A stretch of DNA of 64,000 nucleotides from Croceibacterium_B sp963811255 (GCA_963811255.1 CAWEQI010000003.1:1798001-1862000); one strand, 5' to 3'. Numbered from the stretch's first letter, positions 26,478-35,341 are shown. Made by a program: numbers and translations. Notes: generated by a model not told the origin, from the letters alone.

Positions 26478-27906
26478 CGCAAACGAGTTCTCGTTCTACG
26501 AGAAGCACAAGACGGTCCACAACAAGCGGATCGACGGCCCCTTCCGCCGGTTCAAGTGGGCGATGATGGCCGTCACGCTGGCGATCTACTACGCCACCCC
26601 GTGGATCCGCTGGGACCGCGGCCCTTATGCGCCGAACCAGGCGGTGCTGATCGACCTCGCCCATCGTCGGTTCTACATGTTCGGCATCGAGATCTGGCCG
26701 CAGGAGTTCTACTTCGTCGCCGGCCTGCTGATCATGGCTGGCGTCGGGTTGTTCCTGGTGACCAGCGCGGTCGGCCGGGCGTGGTGCGGCTATTCGTGCC
26801 CGCAGACGGTGTGGACCGACCTTTACCAGCACATCGATCGCCTGATCGACGGGGACCGGAACGCCCGAATGCGCCTCGATGCGGCGCCCTGGCGGCCCAG
26901 GAAGATCGCCCGCCGTGCGTTCAAGTGGACGATCTATCTCATCATCGCCTTCTGGACCGGCGGCGCGTGGATCATGTACTTCGCAGATGCGCCGACCCTA
27001 ACGCACGATTTCTGGACCGGCCACGCGGCGCCCGTCGCCTACGTCACCGTGGCGATCCTGACCGCGACCACTTTCGTCCTCGGTGGGTTCATGCGCGAGC
27101 AGGTGTGCGTCTACATGTGCCCCTGGCCGCGCATCCAGAGCGCGATGATGGACGAGAAGTCGCTCACCGTCACTTACAAGGACTGGCGCGGAGAGCCGCG
27201 CGGCAGCGTCAAGAAGGCGCAGAAGAACCCCGAGGCGTTCGGCGACTGCATCGATTGCATGCAGTGCGTCGCGGTGTGCCCGACCGGGATCGACATCCGC
27301 GAAGGGCCGCAGATCGGCTGCATCACCTGCGCGCTGTGCATCGACGCCTGCGACAAGGTGATGGCCGAGGTCGGCCGGCCGCGCGGGCTGATCGACTACG
27401 TCACGTTGGAAGACGCCGAGCGCGAGAAGGCCGGCGAACCGCCGCGGCCAGCATGGAAAGCGCTGCTGCGCCCGCGGACGATCATCTACTTCACCGTGTG
27501 GGGCGCGATCGGCCTCGCCATGCTGTTCGCGCTCGGCACGCGCAGCCACACCGGGCTATCGGCCGCGCCGGACCGCAACCCGCCGTACATGCTGATGAGC
27601 GACGGCAGCGTGCGCAACGCCTACACCCTCAAGCTGCGCAACATGGAAGACCGCCCGCGCGCGATGCGCCTGACACTCGACGGCCTGCCGGGCGCGGCGA
27701 TGTGGACCGACGAAATGGACAGCAAGGACTCCGCCCGCGCGCTGACGGCCACGGTGCCGGCGGATTCCACCCTGCCGCTGCGCGTCTATGTCATCGCTCC
27801 GAAAAACACCGAAGGGCAGGAGTTCGAATTCGCCATCACATCGCCGGATGAGCGAGGCGCGAAGGCAGAGACCGAAACCCGCTTTACCACCCCCGGAGAC
27901 GAATGA
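26464..27906 (+). CDS. ccoG: Cytochrome c oxidase accessory protein CcoG (FixG)
   Basis: A 480-aa membrane ferredoxin-like protein needed for copper handling during cbb3 assembly. The start at 26464 (MRHPDANEFSFYEKHKTVH) lies inside the end of ccoP. Several membrane helices are seen in the first 240 residues with the motifs AWCGYSCPQTVW and EQVCVYMCPWPR. Two ferredoxin-type clusters follow (CIDCMQCVAVCP and CITCALCIDACD), and an Ig-like C-terminal domain ends the protein. It overlaps the ccoH start. Confidence 0.94.
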   Translation: MRHPDANEFSFYEKHKTVHNKRIDGPFRRFKWAMMAVTLAIYYATPWIRWDRGPYAPNQAVLIDLAHRRFYMFGIEIWPQEFYFVAGLLIMAGVGLFLVTSAVGRAWCGYSCPQTVWTDLYQHIDRLIDGDRNARMRLDAAPWRPRKIARRAFKWTIYLIIAFWTGGAWIMYFADAPTLTHDFWTGHAAPVAYVTVAILTATTFVLGGFMREQVCVYMCPWPRIQSAMMDEKSLTVTYKDWRGEPRGSVKKAQKNPEAFGDCIDCMQCVAVCPTGIDIREGPQIGCITCALCIDACDKVMAEVGRPRGLIDYVTLEDAEREKAGEPPRPAWKALLRPRTIIYFTVWGAIGLAMLFALGTRSHTGLSAAPDRNPPYMLMSDGSVRNAYTLKLRNMEDRPRAMRLTLDGLPGAAMWTDEMDSKDSARALTATVPADSTLPLRVYVIAPKNTEGQEFEFAITSPDERGAKAETETRFTTPGDE

Positions 27907-28352
27907 TGCAGCGCAGCTTCACCGGCTGGCACATGGCCTCTATCCTGGTCGCCTTCTTCGGCGTGGTGATTGCGGTCAACCTGCTCAACGCGCACTATGC
28001 CAGCTCGACCTTCGGTGGCGAGGTGGTCGAGAATTCCTACGTCGCCAGCCAGGACTTCAACACATGGCTCGACGAGGCGAAAGCCGAAAAGGCGCTCGGC
28101 TGGAGCGAGGTGACAACCTGGCGGCCCGACGGCCGGGTCGTGGTGGCGCTGAAGGGCGTGCCGGCGAACACGGTGGTGAAGGCCATCGCCCGCCATCCCC
28201 TCGGCGTATTGCCCGACCAGGCGATGACTTTCGATCGGCTCGGCAAGAGGCAGTTCCTCTCGCGCCAGGTGCTGCCCGACGGACGCTGGAAGCTCTACAT
28301 CACGCTCACCGGCGGCGGCCATATCTGGCGCCGGGAAGAGCCCCTGCAGTGA
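27903..28352 (+). CDS. ccoH: Cbb3 oxidase assembly protein CcoH (FixH)
   Basis: A 149-aa protein with one N-terminal membrane helix (about residues 9-30, WHMASILVAFFGVVIAVNLL) and a periplasmic domain beginning ASSTFGGEVVENSYVASQDFN, the typical FixH block. The C-terminus has GRWKLYITLTGGGHIW. It is required for cbb3 maturation in species where it has been tested. It overlaps ccoG and ccoI by four bases each. Confidence 0.92.
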   Translation: MMQRSFTGWHMASILVAFFGVVIAVNLLNAHYASSTFGGEVVENSYVASQDFNTWLDEAKAEKALGWSEVTTWRPDGRVVVALKGVPANTVVKAIARHPLGVLPDQAMTFDRLGKRQFLSRQVLPDGRWKLYITLTGGGHIWRREEPLQ

Positions 28353-30481
28353 CCGCGTTGCGCCAGCCGGAGCCTGCGCTGGAGCGGACGGTTCTTGCGG
28401 TGCCGGCGATGCATTGCGCCGGTTGCATGGGCAAGGTCGAGCGTGGGCTCGGCGCATTGCCCGGCGTCGCCTCGGCGCGGGTTAACCTGTCGGCGCGGAT
28501 GGTGATGGTCGACCACGACGCATCGCTCGATGCGCACGATCTCGAACATGCGCTCGCGGATATCGGCTTCGAAGCGCAGGAACGGCGGGACGAGCTCGGC
28601 CCGCGCCGCTCCGCCGTGCGGGAGCTGCTGGCGCCGCTGGCCGTCGCCGGGTTCGCGACGATGAACGTGATGCTGCTGTCGGTCAGCGTGTGGTCGGGCG
28701 CCGAAGGCTCGACCCGTGCGCTGTTCTACTGGATCAGTGCGGCGATCGCGGTGCCGGCGATCGCCTATGCCGGGCAGCCGTTCTTCCGCTCGGCGTGGAA
28801 GGCGCTGCGCCGCGGGCACACCAACATGGACGTGCCGATCAGCCTCGGCGTGCTGATCGCCACCGGCCTGAGCTTCTACGAGACCGCCCGCGGCGGCCAG
28901 CACGCCTGGTTCGAGAGCGCGCTGATGCTGCTGACGTTCCTCCTGATTGGCCGGGTGCTCGACGCGATGATGCGCGACCGCGCCCGCTCGGGCGTGGACG
29001 CGCTGCTCAGCCAGGCCGCGCGTGGGGCGATGGTGGTCGGAGACGACGGCCGACTCGGCTGGATCGAAGCGGCCGGGCTCGCGCCGGGCATGGTGATGCG
29101 TGTCGCCGCCGGAGAGCGGCTCGCGGCCGACGGCGAGATCGTTTCCGGCGGCAGCCGCTTCGACCAGTCGCTGCTGACCGGCGAAAGTGCGCCGATCGCG
29201 CTCGGCAAGGGCGAGCGGGCCCTGGCCGGCACGCTCAACCTCGAAGCGCCGGTCGATGTCCGCGTCAGCCACGCGGGAGACGACACCACGCTGGCCGAGA
29301 TCGCCCGGCTCATGGAAGCGAGCACGCAGAACCGCTCGCGCTATGTCCGGATCGCGGACCGTGCCGCGCGCCTTTATGCCCCGGCTGTGCATTCGCTCGC
29401 CGCGCTAACGGTGGTCGGCTGGCTGATCGCCGGCGCGGGAGTGTACCAGGCGCTGGTGACCGGGGTCGCGGTGCTGATCATCACTTGCCCGTGCGCGCTC
29501 GGCCTCGCGGTGCCGGTGGCGCAGGTCGTTACCAGCGGCTCGCTGATGAAGGCCGGCATCATGGTCAAGGACGGCTCGGCGCTCGAACGCCTCGCGCCGG
29601 TGGATCGGGCGCTGCTCGACAAGACCGGCACGCTGACCATGGGCAAGCCGCTGCCCGATCGTGCGACGCTGCTTGCGCTGGATCCCAACGAGGCAGCGGT
29701 GGCCTTCGCCCTCGCTTCACACAGCCACCATCCGCTGTCGCGCGCGCTAGCCGGCGCCCTGGGCGGATGGGGCATCGCCGCGGCGCCGCTGACGCAAGTG
29801 GCCGAACGTCCCGGCGAAGGGGTGTTCGCTTGCTGGAACGGCCTCCATGTGTCGCTCAGCCGACCGCAGGGCGGAGGCGCCGCCATGGCCGCCGCCCTGT
29901 CCATCGAAGGTCGGCCGGTGCGGCTGATCCCGTTCAGCGACCAGCTGCGGCCGGACACCCAGGCCGCGCTGGCGCAGCTACGGCAGCTCGGCGTCGAATG
30001 CTCGATTCTCTCGGGCGACCGGCCCGAGGCGGTGGCTCCGATCGCCCGCGAGACCCGGCTCACCGCACAGGCCAACGCTCGGCCGGAGGACAAGCAGGCC
30101 CTCGTCGCCCGCCTGCGCGCGAACGGCCGCAAGGTGCTGGTCGCCGGCGACGGGCTCAATGACGGCCCCGCCCTCGCCGCCGCCGATGCCTCGATCACGC
30201 CGGGCTCGGCGAGCGATGTCGGGCTGCAAGCGGCGGATTTCGTATTCGTGCAGGATTCGCTGCTCGCCCTGCCCCGGGCGGTGCGCGCCGCCCGCCGGAC
30301 GATGGCGGTGGTGCGGCAAAATTTCGCCCTCGCAGTGGTGTACAACGTCGCTGCGGTGCCGCTGGCGATGGCTGGCTTCGTGACGCCGATGGTCGCCGCG
30401 ATCGCGATGTCGGCCAGTTCGCTGATCGTGGTGGGCAACTCCTTGCGCCTGGCGCGAATGCCGAATGGGGCGGCGAAATGA
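28349..30481 (+). CDS. ccoI: Copper-translocating P-type ATPase CcoI (FixI)
   Basis: A 710-aa P1B ATPase that exports copper for cbb3 oxidase assembly. The GTG start overlaps the ccoH stop. One N-terminal heavy-metal domain carries MHCAGC at residues 21-26; eight membrane helices follow with the metal-binding CPC at residues 380-382. The phosphorylated Asp is in DKTGT (424-428), with SHHPLSRA (nucleotide domain) and GDGLNDGPAL (hinge). Operon position identifies the CcoI/FixI subtype rather than CopA. Confidence 0.94.
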   Translation: MTALRQPEPALERTVLAVPAMHCAGCMGKVERGLGALPGVASARVNLSARMVMVDHDASLDAHDLEHALADIGFEAQERRDELGPRRSAVRELLAPLAVAGFATMNVMLLSVSVWSGAEGSTRALFYWISAAIAVPAIAYAGQPFFRSAWKALRRGHTNMDVPISLGVLIATGLSFYETARGGQHAWFESALMLLTFLLIGRVLDAMMRDRARSGVDALLSQAARGAMVVGDDGRLGWIEAAGLAPGMVMRVAAGERLAADGEIVSGGSRFDQSLLTGESAPIALGKGERALAGTLNLEAPVDVRVSHAGDDTTLAEIARLMEASTQNRSRYVRIADRAARLYAPAVHSLAALTVVGWLIAGAGVYQALVTGVAVLIITCPCALGLAVPVAQVVTSGSLMKAGIMVKDGSALERLAPVDRALLDKTGTLTMGKPLPDRATLLALDPNEAAVAFALASHSHHPLSRALAGALGGWGIAAAPLTQVAERPGEGVFACWNGLHVSLSRPQGGGAAMAAALSIEGRPVRLIPFSDQLRPDTQAALAQLRQLGVECSILSGDRPEAVAPIARETRLTAQANARPEDKQALVARLRANGRKVLVAGDGLNDGPALAAADASITPGSASDVGLQAADFVFVQDSLLALPRAVRAARRTMAVVRQNFALAVVYNVAAVPLAMAGFVTPMVAAIAMSASSLIVVGNSLRLARMPNGAAK

Positions 30482-30621
30482 CCGTCCTGCTCCTCCTCAT
30501 CCCGGCCGCGCTGCTGATCGGCGGCGCGGGCCTGGCGGCGTTCTTCTGGGCCCTGCGCAACGGCCAGTTCGACGATCCCGAGGGCAATGCCGCGCGGATT
30601 CTGATCGACGACGACGAATGA
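30478..30621 (+). CDS. ccoS: Cbb3 oxidase maturation protein CcoS
   Basis: A 47-aa single-helix membrane protein (MTVLLLLIPAALLIGG, then AFFWALRNGQFDDPEGNAAR), with the conserved WALRxGQFDDxxG signature of CcoS. It overlaps ccoI at its start and the next small gene at its end. CcoS is needed for cofactor insertion in cbb3 oxidases where studied. Confidence 0.92.
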   Translation: MTVLLLLIPAALLIGGAGLAAFFWALRNGQFDDPEGNAARILIDDDE

Positions 30622-30866
30622 GCGCCTCGGGTCTCCTGTTCGCCGCCGTCGCGATGCTTCCAGCGATGACCTTGCCGGCCGAGGGAGCGCTGCACTCCGC
30701 GACCGGCGGCGCTCTGGCCGTCGCCCTGTGCAACGGCGGCAGCATCGCCATTCCACTCGCGGGCGGCAGCGCGCCGCCCTTCACGCCGCCCTGCTGCGCC
30801 GGCAAGGGCTGCCGCACCGGCGACAAGCGCAGCCTCCGAGCTAGCCGGATTGACCGAAAGCAATGA
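30618..30866 (+). CDS. Small Cys-containing secreted protein downstream of ccoS
   Basis: An 82-aa protein of unknown function whose ATG overlaps the ccoS stop. Residues 1-24 resemble a signal peptide. The remainder has a Cys in LCNGGS and a CCAGKGCR cluster followed by a basic tail. Cysteines, envelope location and translational coupling to a copper-oxidase assembly operon hint at metal or redox involvement, but no known family was recognised and no function is claimed. Confidence 0.6.
   Translation: MSASGLLFAAVAMLPAMTLPAEGALHSATGGALAVALCNGGSIAIPLAGGSAPPFTPPCCAGKGCRTGDKRSLRASRIDRKQ
30850..30863 (+). promoter_or_regulatory. Possible FNR-like site upstream of hemN
   Basis: TTGAC CGAA AGCAA resembles the FNR consensus with one additional mismatch compared with the ccoN site. 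It lies about 36 bp before the hemN start, inside the end of the previous gene. hemN is a classical FNR target, which raises the plausibility. Confidence 0.4.
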
Positions 30867-30898
30867 CCCGCTGAGCCCCGGCTGCGATTCAGGCTGGC

Positions 30899-32209
30899 AT
30901 GTGGCCCTATCACCCCGACCTGCTGGCGACTCCCGTTCCGCGCTACACCAGCTTCCCGACCGCGGCCGAGTTCGGCCCGCTCGACGACGGCGCGTACGCC
31001 GATGCGATCTCGACCGCGACCGGCGACGTCTCGCTATACGTGCACATCCCGTTCTGTGATAAAATCTGCTGGTACTGCGGCTGCAACACCGCGGCGGCCA
31101 ATCGCGCACAGCGGCTGGCGAGCTATCTCGACGCGCTCCACCGCGAGATCGCGCTCACCGCCGCGCAGCTGCCGGCGAGCGCGCGGGTGCGGCGGATCGC
31201 CTTCGGCGGCGGCAGCCCCAATGCGCTCAATCCGGTCGATTTCATCCGTCTGTTCGACGCGCTGGTGCTGCATTTTCCGCTCGAACAGCCGGTGGTCTCG
31301 ATCGAGCTCGATCCCCGCAGCCTGACGCCCGAGTGGGGCCCGGTGCTGCGCGCGATCGGCGCGACGCGCGCCAGCCTGGGCGTGCAGACGTTTAGTCCGC
31401 CGCTGCAGGAAGCGATCGGCCGCGTGCAGCCGCTGTGCCTGATCGAGCACGGAGTGGAGGTGCTGCGTCAGGCCGGTGTCACCTCGCTCAATTTCGACCT
31501 GATGTATGGCTTGCCCAGCCAGACACGGGATGATCTTGCTTCGACGCTCAAACTCGCCACGGCGTTCGGCGCCGACCGCATCGCGCTGTTCGGCTACGCC
31601 CACGTGCCGCACCTGATCGCCCGCCAGCGGCGGATCGACGCCAGCGCGCTGCCCGGCGCAGAGGAACGCTTCCGCATGGCCGAGTTGGGATACGAGCGGC
31701 TGACGGCCGCGGGTTATGATCCGGTCGGCTTCGACCATTTCGGCAAACCTTCCGATCCTCTGGCGCAAGCCGCCGCCGGTGGGCGGCTGCACCGAAATTT
31801 CCAGGGTTTCACCGACGATGGCGCGCCGGTGCTGCTCGGCCTCGGCGCCTCTGCGATCGGCAGCTTTCCGACGTTGCTGGCGCAGAACGAGAAGAACGCC
31901 GGCCGCTATCGCATGCTGCTGTCGCAGGACCGCCTGCCGGCGGCGCTCGGCAAGGCGCGCAGCGCCGACGACCGCCGCCGCGGCGCGGTGATCGAGCAAC
32001 TGCTGTGCCACGGCCGCGCCAAGGTGTGCCGCGCGATGCTCGAGCAGGCGTGGGATCGGCTCGCGCCCTATGCCGAAACCGGCTTGTGCGAAGTCGAAGG
32101 CGAATACCTGGTCATCGCCGAACACGCCCTGCCCTACGCCCGCAGCATCGCCGCGGCCTTCGATCCCTACCGTCAACACTCGCCACGCCGCTTCAGCTCG
32201 GCCGTCTGA
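30899..32209 (+). CDS. hemN: Oxygen-independent coproporphyrinogen III dehydrogenase
   Basis: A 436-aa radical SAM enzyme converting coproporphyrinogen III to protoporphyrinogen IX without oxygen. The N-terminus has PRYTSFPTAAEF; the 4Fe-4S motif is HIPFCDKICWYCGC (CxxxCxxC). FGGGSPNALNP, LGVQTFSPPLQ and LNFDLMYGLPSQT are typical of HemN, and the C-terminal HemN domain follows. It lies directly downstream of the cbb3 operon and fits the same low-oxygen programme by supplying heme. Confidence 0.95.
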   Translation: MWPYHPDLLATPVPRYTSFPTAAEFGPLDDGAYADAISTATGDVSLYVHIPFCDKICWYCGCNTAAANRAQRLASYLDALHREIALTAAQLPASARVRRIAFGGGSPNALNPVDFIRLFDALVLHFPLEQPVVSIELDPRSLTPEWGPVLRAIGATRASLGVQTFSPPLQEAIGRVQPLCLIEHGVEVLRQAGVTSLNFDLMYGLPSQTRDDLASTLKLATAFGADRIALFGYAHVPHLIARQRRIDASALPGAEERFRMAELGYERLTAAGYDPVGFDHFGKPSDPLAQAAAGGRLHRNFQGFTDDGAPVLLGLGASAIGSFPTLLAQNEKNAGRYRMLLSQDRLPAALGKARSADDRRRGAVIEQLLCHGRAKVCRAMLEQAWDRLAPYAETGLCEVEGEYLVIAEHALPYARSIAAAFDPYRQHSPRRFSSAV

Positions 32210-32256
32210 CCCGTCCGCGGGAACCGCCGCGCCGCTCGCGCGTGGTCCACTTCGCC

Positions 32257-32505
32257 ATGCCGATCTGGCTTCTGCCTCTGCTCTTGGCGCTGAGCGCCCT
32301 CGTCACGATGACCTCGGGCATCTGGCTGCTACTGCACCTGACGGCCCTGGCGCGCAGGTTCGCCGGAAATGCCGATGTCGTGCCGTCGCCGGCTCGGCCC
32401 AAGGCGCCGCGCTGGGCGGTGCGCGTGGCGCTGGCCGGCTTTGTCGGCGGAACGGCCACGACGCTCGCCGTCCTCCTGCTGGCGATCACGCTGCCGGTGG
32501 GCTGA
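32257..32505 (+). CDS. Small membrane protein, unknown
   Basis: An 82-aa protein starting at ATG 32257 with two hydrophobic segments (about residues 2-25 and 58-80) separated by a basic linker (ARRFAGNADVVPSPARPKA). No family was recognised. It follows hemN by about 50 bp on the same strand. The following 168 bp (32506-32673) hold no convincing gene or terminator and look somewhat less GC-rich. Confidence 0.5.
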   Translation: MPIWLLPLLLALSALVTMTSGIWLLLHLTALARRFAGNADVVPSPARPKAPRWAVRVALAGFVGGTATTLAVLLLAITLPVG

Positions 32506-32673
32506 AAAAGCGCTTTCCTACAGGGTGTTGGATGTGCTTGAGTGCGTCATGGCCGCATTGGAGCGCGCTTCCCTACCCCATGCAAGCTGGCCGGAAGAGT
32601 TCGCCCTGAACTCTGTCAACCATGTCAGATCGGCGTCAACTTCGTCAGCAAAACACGCCTGAAGCTGAACGAA

Positions 32674-33528
32674 TCAAGCGGTCACGAGTGCGCGGTTCTC
32701 GACCAGCAGCGTCGCCGCCGCGGTGTTGGAGATCGGCACGTGGTAACTGTGCGCTAGCTCGCGCAGCGATCCGGTCAGCGCCCCGCGAGCGGCCAGCCAA
32801 TTGAGGATCTCGACCCCCTGGCTGCCGGCCAGCTCGACGATATCGAGCGTGTCGTGCTGGGTCAGTGCCTCGGGGTCCGGCACGATGTTGCGCAGGCAGA
32901 ACTTGTCGTAATCGACGTTGATGAACCCCGCGCGCTCGCCGTCGAGCTGGTGCGACAGGCCGCCGGTGCCCATCACGACGATCTTTTCCTCGCCCGGCCA
33001 GCGCTCCAGCGCCTTGCCGACCGAGCGGCCGAGCGCGAGGCAGCGCTTGGGGCTCGGCAGCGGGTGCTGCACGGTGTTGATGCAGATCGGCACCAGCTTG
33101 ACCGGCCACGCCTCGGCGTTCGGCCAGCACAGCTCGAACGGCACCGCAACACCGTGATCCACCAGCATCGACTGGCAGGTGACCGGATCGAATTCGTCGG
33201 CGACGACCTGCTCGATGATGTGCCACGACAGCCCCGGATGGCCGGCAAACGGCTTGAAACCGCCGATGCCCCAGCCTTCGTCCTCGTGGCGGTACTGGGG
33301 CGCCGCGCCGATCGCGAAAGTCGGCATCTTGTCGAGGAAGAAGTTGAGGCCGTGGTCGTTGTAGAACACCACTGCGACGTCGGGCTTCTCGCGTTCGAGG
33401 AATGTGTGGACCGGAGCGAAGCCGTCGAAGAACGGCTTCCAGTATGGGTCCTGCTGCAGCCCCTTGGCGATGGCCGCGCCGATGCCCGGCACGTGACTGG
33501 TGAAAATGCCGCCGACGATCTCGCTCAT
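32674..33528 (-). CDS. ligB: Class III extradiol dioxygenase beta subunit (LigB-type)
   Basis: A 284-aa catalytic subunit of the protocatechuate 4,5-dioxygenase family, which opens the aromatic ring between C4 and C5 with Fe(II). His 12 (TSHVPGIG) and His 59 (YNDHG) are the iron ligands, with the third, a Glu, in GSQGVEILNW; MGTGGLSHQL carries the conserved catalytic His. PTFAIG and DHGVAVPFEL also match LigB. The start overlaps the ligA stop (ATGA). Gallate or a related catechol cannot be excluded as substrate; protocatechuate is favoured because pobA, which makes it, is in the same window. Confidence 0.88.
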   Translation of the reverse strand: MSEIVGGIFTSHVPGIGAAIAKGLQQDPYWKPFFDGFAPVHTFLEREKPDVAVVFYNDHGLNFFLDKMPTFAIGAAPQYRHEDEGWGIGGFKPFAGHPGLSWHIIEQVVADEFDPVTCQSMLVDHGVAVPFELCWPNAEAWPVKLVPICINTVQHPLPSPKRCLALGRSVGKALERWPGEEKIVVMGTGGLSHQLDGERAGFINVDYDKFCLRNIVPDPEALTQHDTLDIVELAGSQGVEILNWLAARGALTGSLRELAHSYHVPISNTAAATLLVENRALVTA

Positions 33529-33908
33529 GATGCCACGCTCCTTTCGGTGGTGCCGTGCGCCAGCAGCGCAGCCTTGAACGCCTCGACCGTGGTGCCGGTC
33601 TGCAGCGCGCCGAGATCCTGCACGTCGAGGCCGAGGATGCCGGCCAGCTTGGCGAGGTAATAGACGTTGCCGCCTTGCTCGATCATCGCCGGCACGTCGC
33701 GCTGGCGGACCGCCTCGCGCTGCTGATCTGTCAGCGCGAAGCGGTCCATGTACGCCTCCTCGTCGGCGACGAAGGCGACGCGGTTGGCGGCTTGGTTGAA
33801 CGAGTAGCACATCGCGTTGAGCGCCAGACCCTTCTGCGCGGCCTCGCCGTCGAACACCGGCGTGCCGGGGATCGGTCGATTAGACGATTCGGTGCGGGTC
33901 ATGAGCAT
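33525..33908 (-). CDS. ligA: Protocatechuate 4,5-dioxygenase alpha subunit (LigA-type)
   Basis: A 127-aa small subunit. It shows the LigA block IPGTPVFDGEAAQKGLALN, then FVADEEAYMDRFALTDQQ and MIEQGGNVYYLAKLAGILG. LigA closes the active site of LigB in the heterotetramer. The ATG at 33908 (MLMTRTESS) is preceded by GGAGAG, which lies in one arm of an inverted repeat (33917-33935). It is coupled to ligB by a four-base overlap and follows the uronate genes after 62 bp. Confidence 0.88.
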   Translation of the reverse strand: MLMTRTESSNRPIPGTPVFDGEAAQKGLALNAMCYSFNQAANRVAFVADEEAYMDRFALTDQQREAVRQRDVPAMIEQGGNVYYLAKLAGILGLDVQDLGALQTGTTVEAFKAALLAHGTTERSVAS

Positions 33909-33916
33909 GGCGACTC

Positions 33917-33935
33917 TCCACTGTTTTCCAGTGGA
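33917..33935 (-). promoter_or_regulatory. Inverted repeat overlapping the ligA ribosome site
   Basis: On the minus strand TCCACTG-GAAAA-CAGTGGA forms a perfect 7-bp hairpin about 8-9 bases before the ligA ATG; its 3' arm contains the GGA of the Shine-Dalgarno GGAGAG. It could limit ligA translation, mark an mRNA processing point, or weakly terminate the upstream uronate transcript (no T-tract is present). Confidence 0.4.
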
Positions 33936-33970
33936 ATGGCGCGCACCGGAGCCGGTGTCGTTGCGCGAGG

Positions 33971-35341
33971 TCAAACTTGGCGCAGGTGTGCCTCGATTGC
34001 CTGGCGGTCGGTCTCGCGCGCCTGCCACTCGCCGGCGAACAGGCCTTCGCGGCCGAACAGCGCAGCGACGATGCCGCCCTCGCCCGCTTCGCGCCACAGG
34101 GCAGCGAGCCGTTCGGACAGCGGATCGTCGACCGGCGCGCCGTCGCCGCGGACGTGCACGACCCAGGCGGCGAGGGCCTCCAGGATCGCCGGGCATGTCT
34201 GTCCGCGCCGCTGGTGCCAGTCGAGCGTCGCCAGCCAGCGCTGCGGGATCTTCTGCGAGCCGTCCATCGCGATCTGCTGCAGCCGGTGCGACAGCGCCGG
34301 GTTGGCGAAGCGGGCGAGCAGCGCATCGGCATAGGCTTGCGCAGCGAAGGCGGGATCGAGCGTCGGCGCCGCCTCCCGGCGCATCAGCCGCTCGACCGTG
34401 GCGCGGATTGCCGGATCGGCGATCGCCTGGTGCACGAACGCGTGCCCTCGCCGAAGGCCGAGATAGGCTAGCGCCGAATGCGTCCCGTTGAGCATCCGCA
34501 GCTTGGCGGTCTCGAACGGCCGCACGTCGGCGACGACCTGCGCCCCGCCCGCCTCCCAGCGCGGCCGCGGCCCGGCAAAGCGGTCCTCGATCACCCATTG
34601 GCTGAATGGCTCGGTTACAACCGCGCCCTCGTCGCGCAGGCCGATGCGCCGTTCGACGGCATCGAGATCGGCGGCGCTGGTCGCGGGAACGATGCGGTCC
34701 ACCATGGTCGAAGGGAAGGCGCACTCGGCCGCGACCCAGCGCGCCAGCGCCGCGTCGGCCGGCTCGAGGTATTCGCCCAGCAGCCGTGCAAGCACTTGGC
34801 CGTTGTCGGGCAGGTTGTCGCAGCTGAGCAGCGTCAGCCCCGGCAGCCCGGCCGCGCGCCGGCGCGCCAAACCCTCGTGCAGCCAGCCGTAGATCGATCG
34901 CCCGGTCGCGGCCGCGCGGTCGAGCGATCCGTCGGGCGCCCGGCAATAGCCCTTCTCGGTGACCGTGAAGCTGACGATCAAGGTCGTCGGCGCGGCAAGC
35001 AGGGCGGCGATTGTCTCGGGGTTCTCCGGCGCGAGCAGCGCCTGCCTGAGCGATCCGACCAACCGCGTGGCCTCCCCTGCGCCCGAGCGTTCGGTCACCG
35101 TGAAGAGGCCCGCCTGCGGCATCAGTTGCTCGCGCGCCGCGGGCGATCGCAGCGACAGCCCGGCGATCGCCCACCCGCGGTCGCCCGCCGTCATCGCCGC
35201 GTCGGTATAGACCGCCTGGTGCGCCCGGTGAAATGCGCCGAGGCCGACGTGGACGATGCCGATTCCCTGGGCGTCGCGCTCGTACCCCGGACGCGCCACA
35301 TCGGGCGCCAGCGAGCCAAGAACCGCGGGCGACAGCCTCAC
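33971..35341 (-). CDS. uxuB: Mannitol dehydrogenase-family oxidoreductase, probable fructuronate reductase
   Basis: A 456-aa long-chain polyol dehydrogenase. The GTG start overlaps the uxaC stop. The N-terminal NAD-binding part has IVHVGLGAFHRAHQAVYTD, and the catalytic region contains LSCDNLPDNGQ, AFPSTMVDRIVPAT and the conserved KLRMLNGTHSALAYLG (catalytic Lys). In this family fructuronate reductase, mannitol dehydrogenase and related activities are hard to tell apart by sequence. Coupling to glucuronate isomerase favours reduction of D-fructuronate to D-mannonate in hexuronate catabolism. Confidence 0.85.
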   Translation of the reverse strand: MRLSPAVLGSLAPDVARPGYERDAQGIGIVHVGLGAFHRAHQAVYTDAAMTAGDRGWAIAGLSLRSPAAREQLMPQAGLFTVTERSGAGEATRLVGSLRQALLAPENPETIAALLAAPTTLIVSFTVTEKGYCRAPDGSLDRAAATGRSIYGWLHEGLARRRAAGLPGLTLLSCDNLPDNGQVLARLLGEYLEPADAALARWVAAECAFPSTMVDRIVPATSAADLDAVERRIGLRDEGAVVTEPFSQWVIEDRFAGPRPRWEAGGAQVVADVRPFETAKLRMLNGTHSALAYLGLRRGHAFVHQAIADPAIRATVERLMRREAAPTLDPAFAAQAYADALLARFANPALSHRLQQIAMDGSQKIPQRWLATLDWHQRRGQTCPAILEALAAWVVHVRGDGAPVDDPLSERLAALWREAGEGGIVAALFGREGLFAGEWQARETDRQAIEAHLRQV

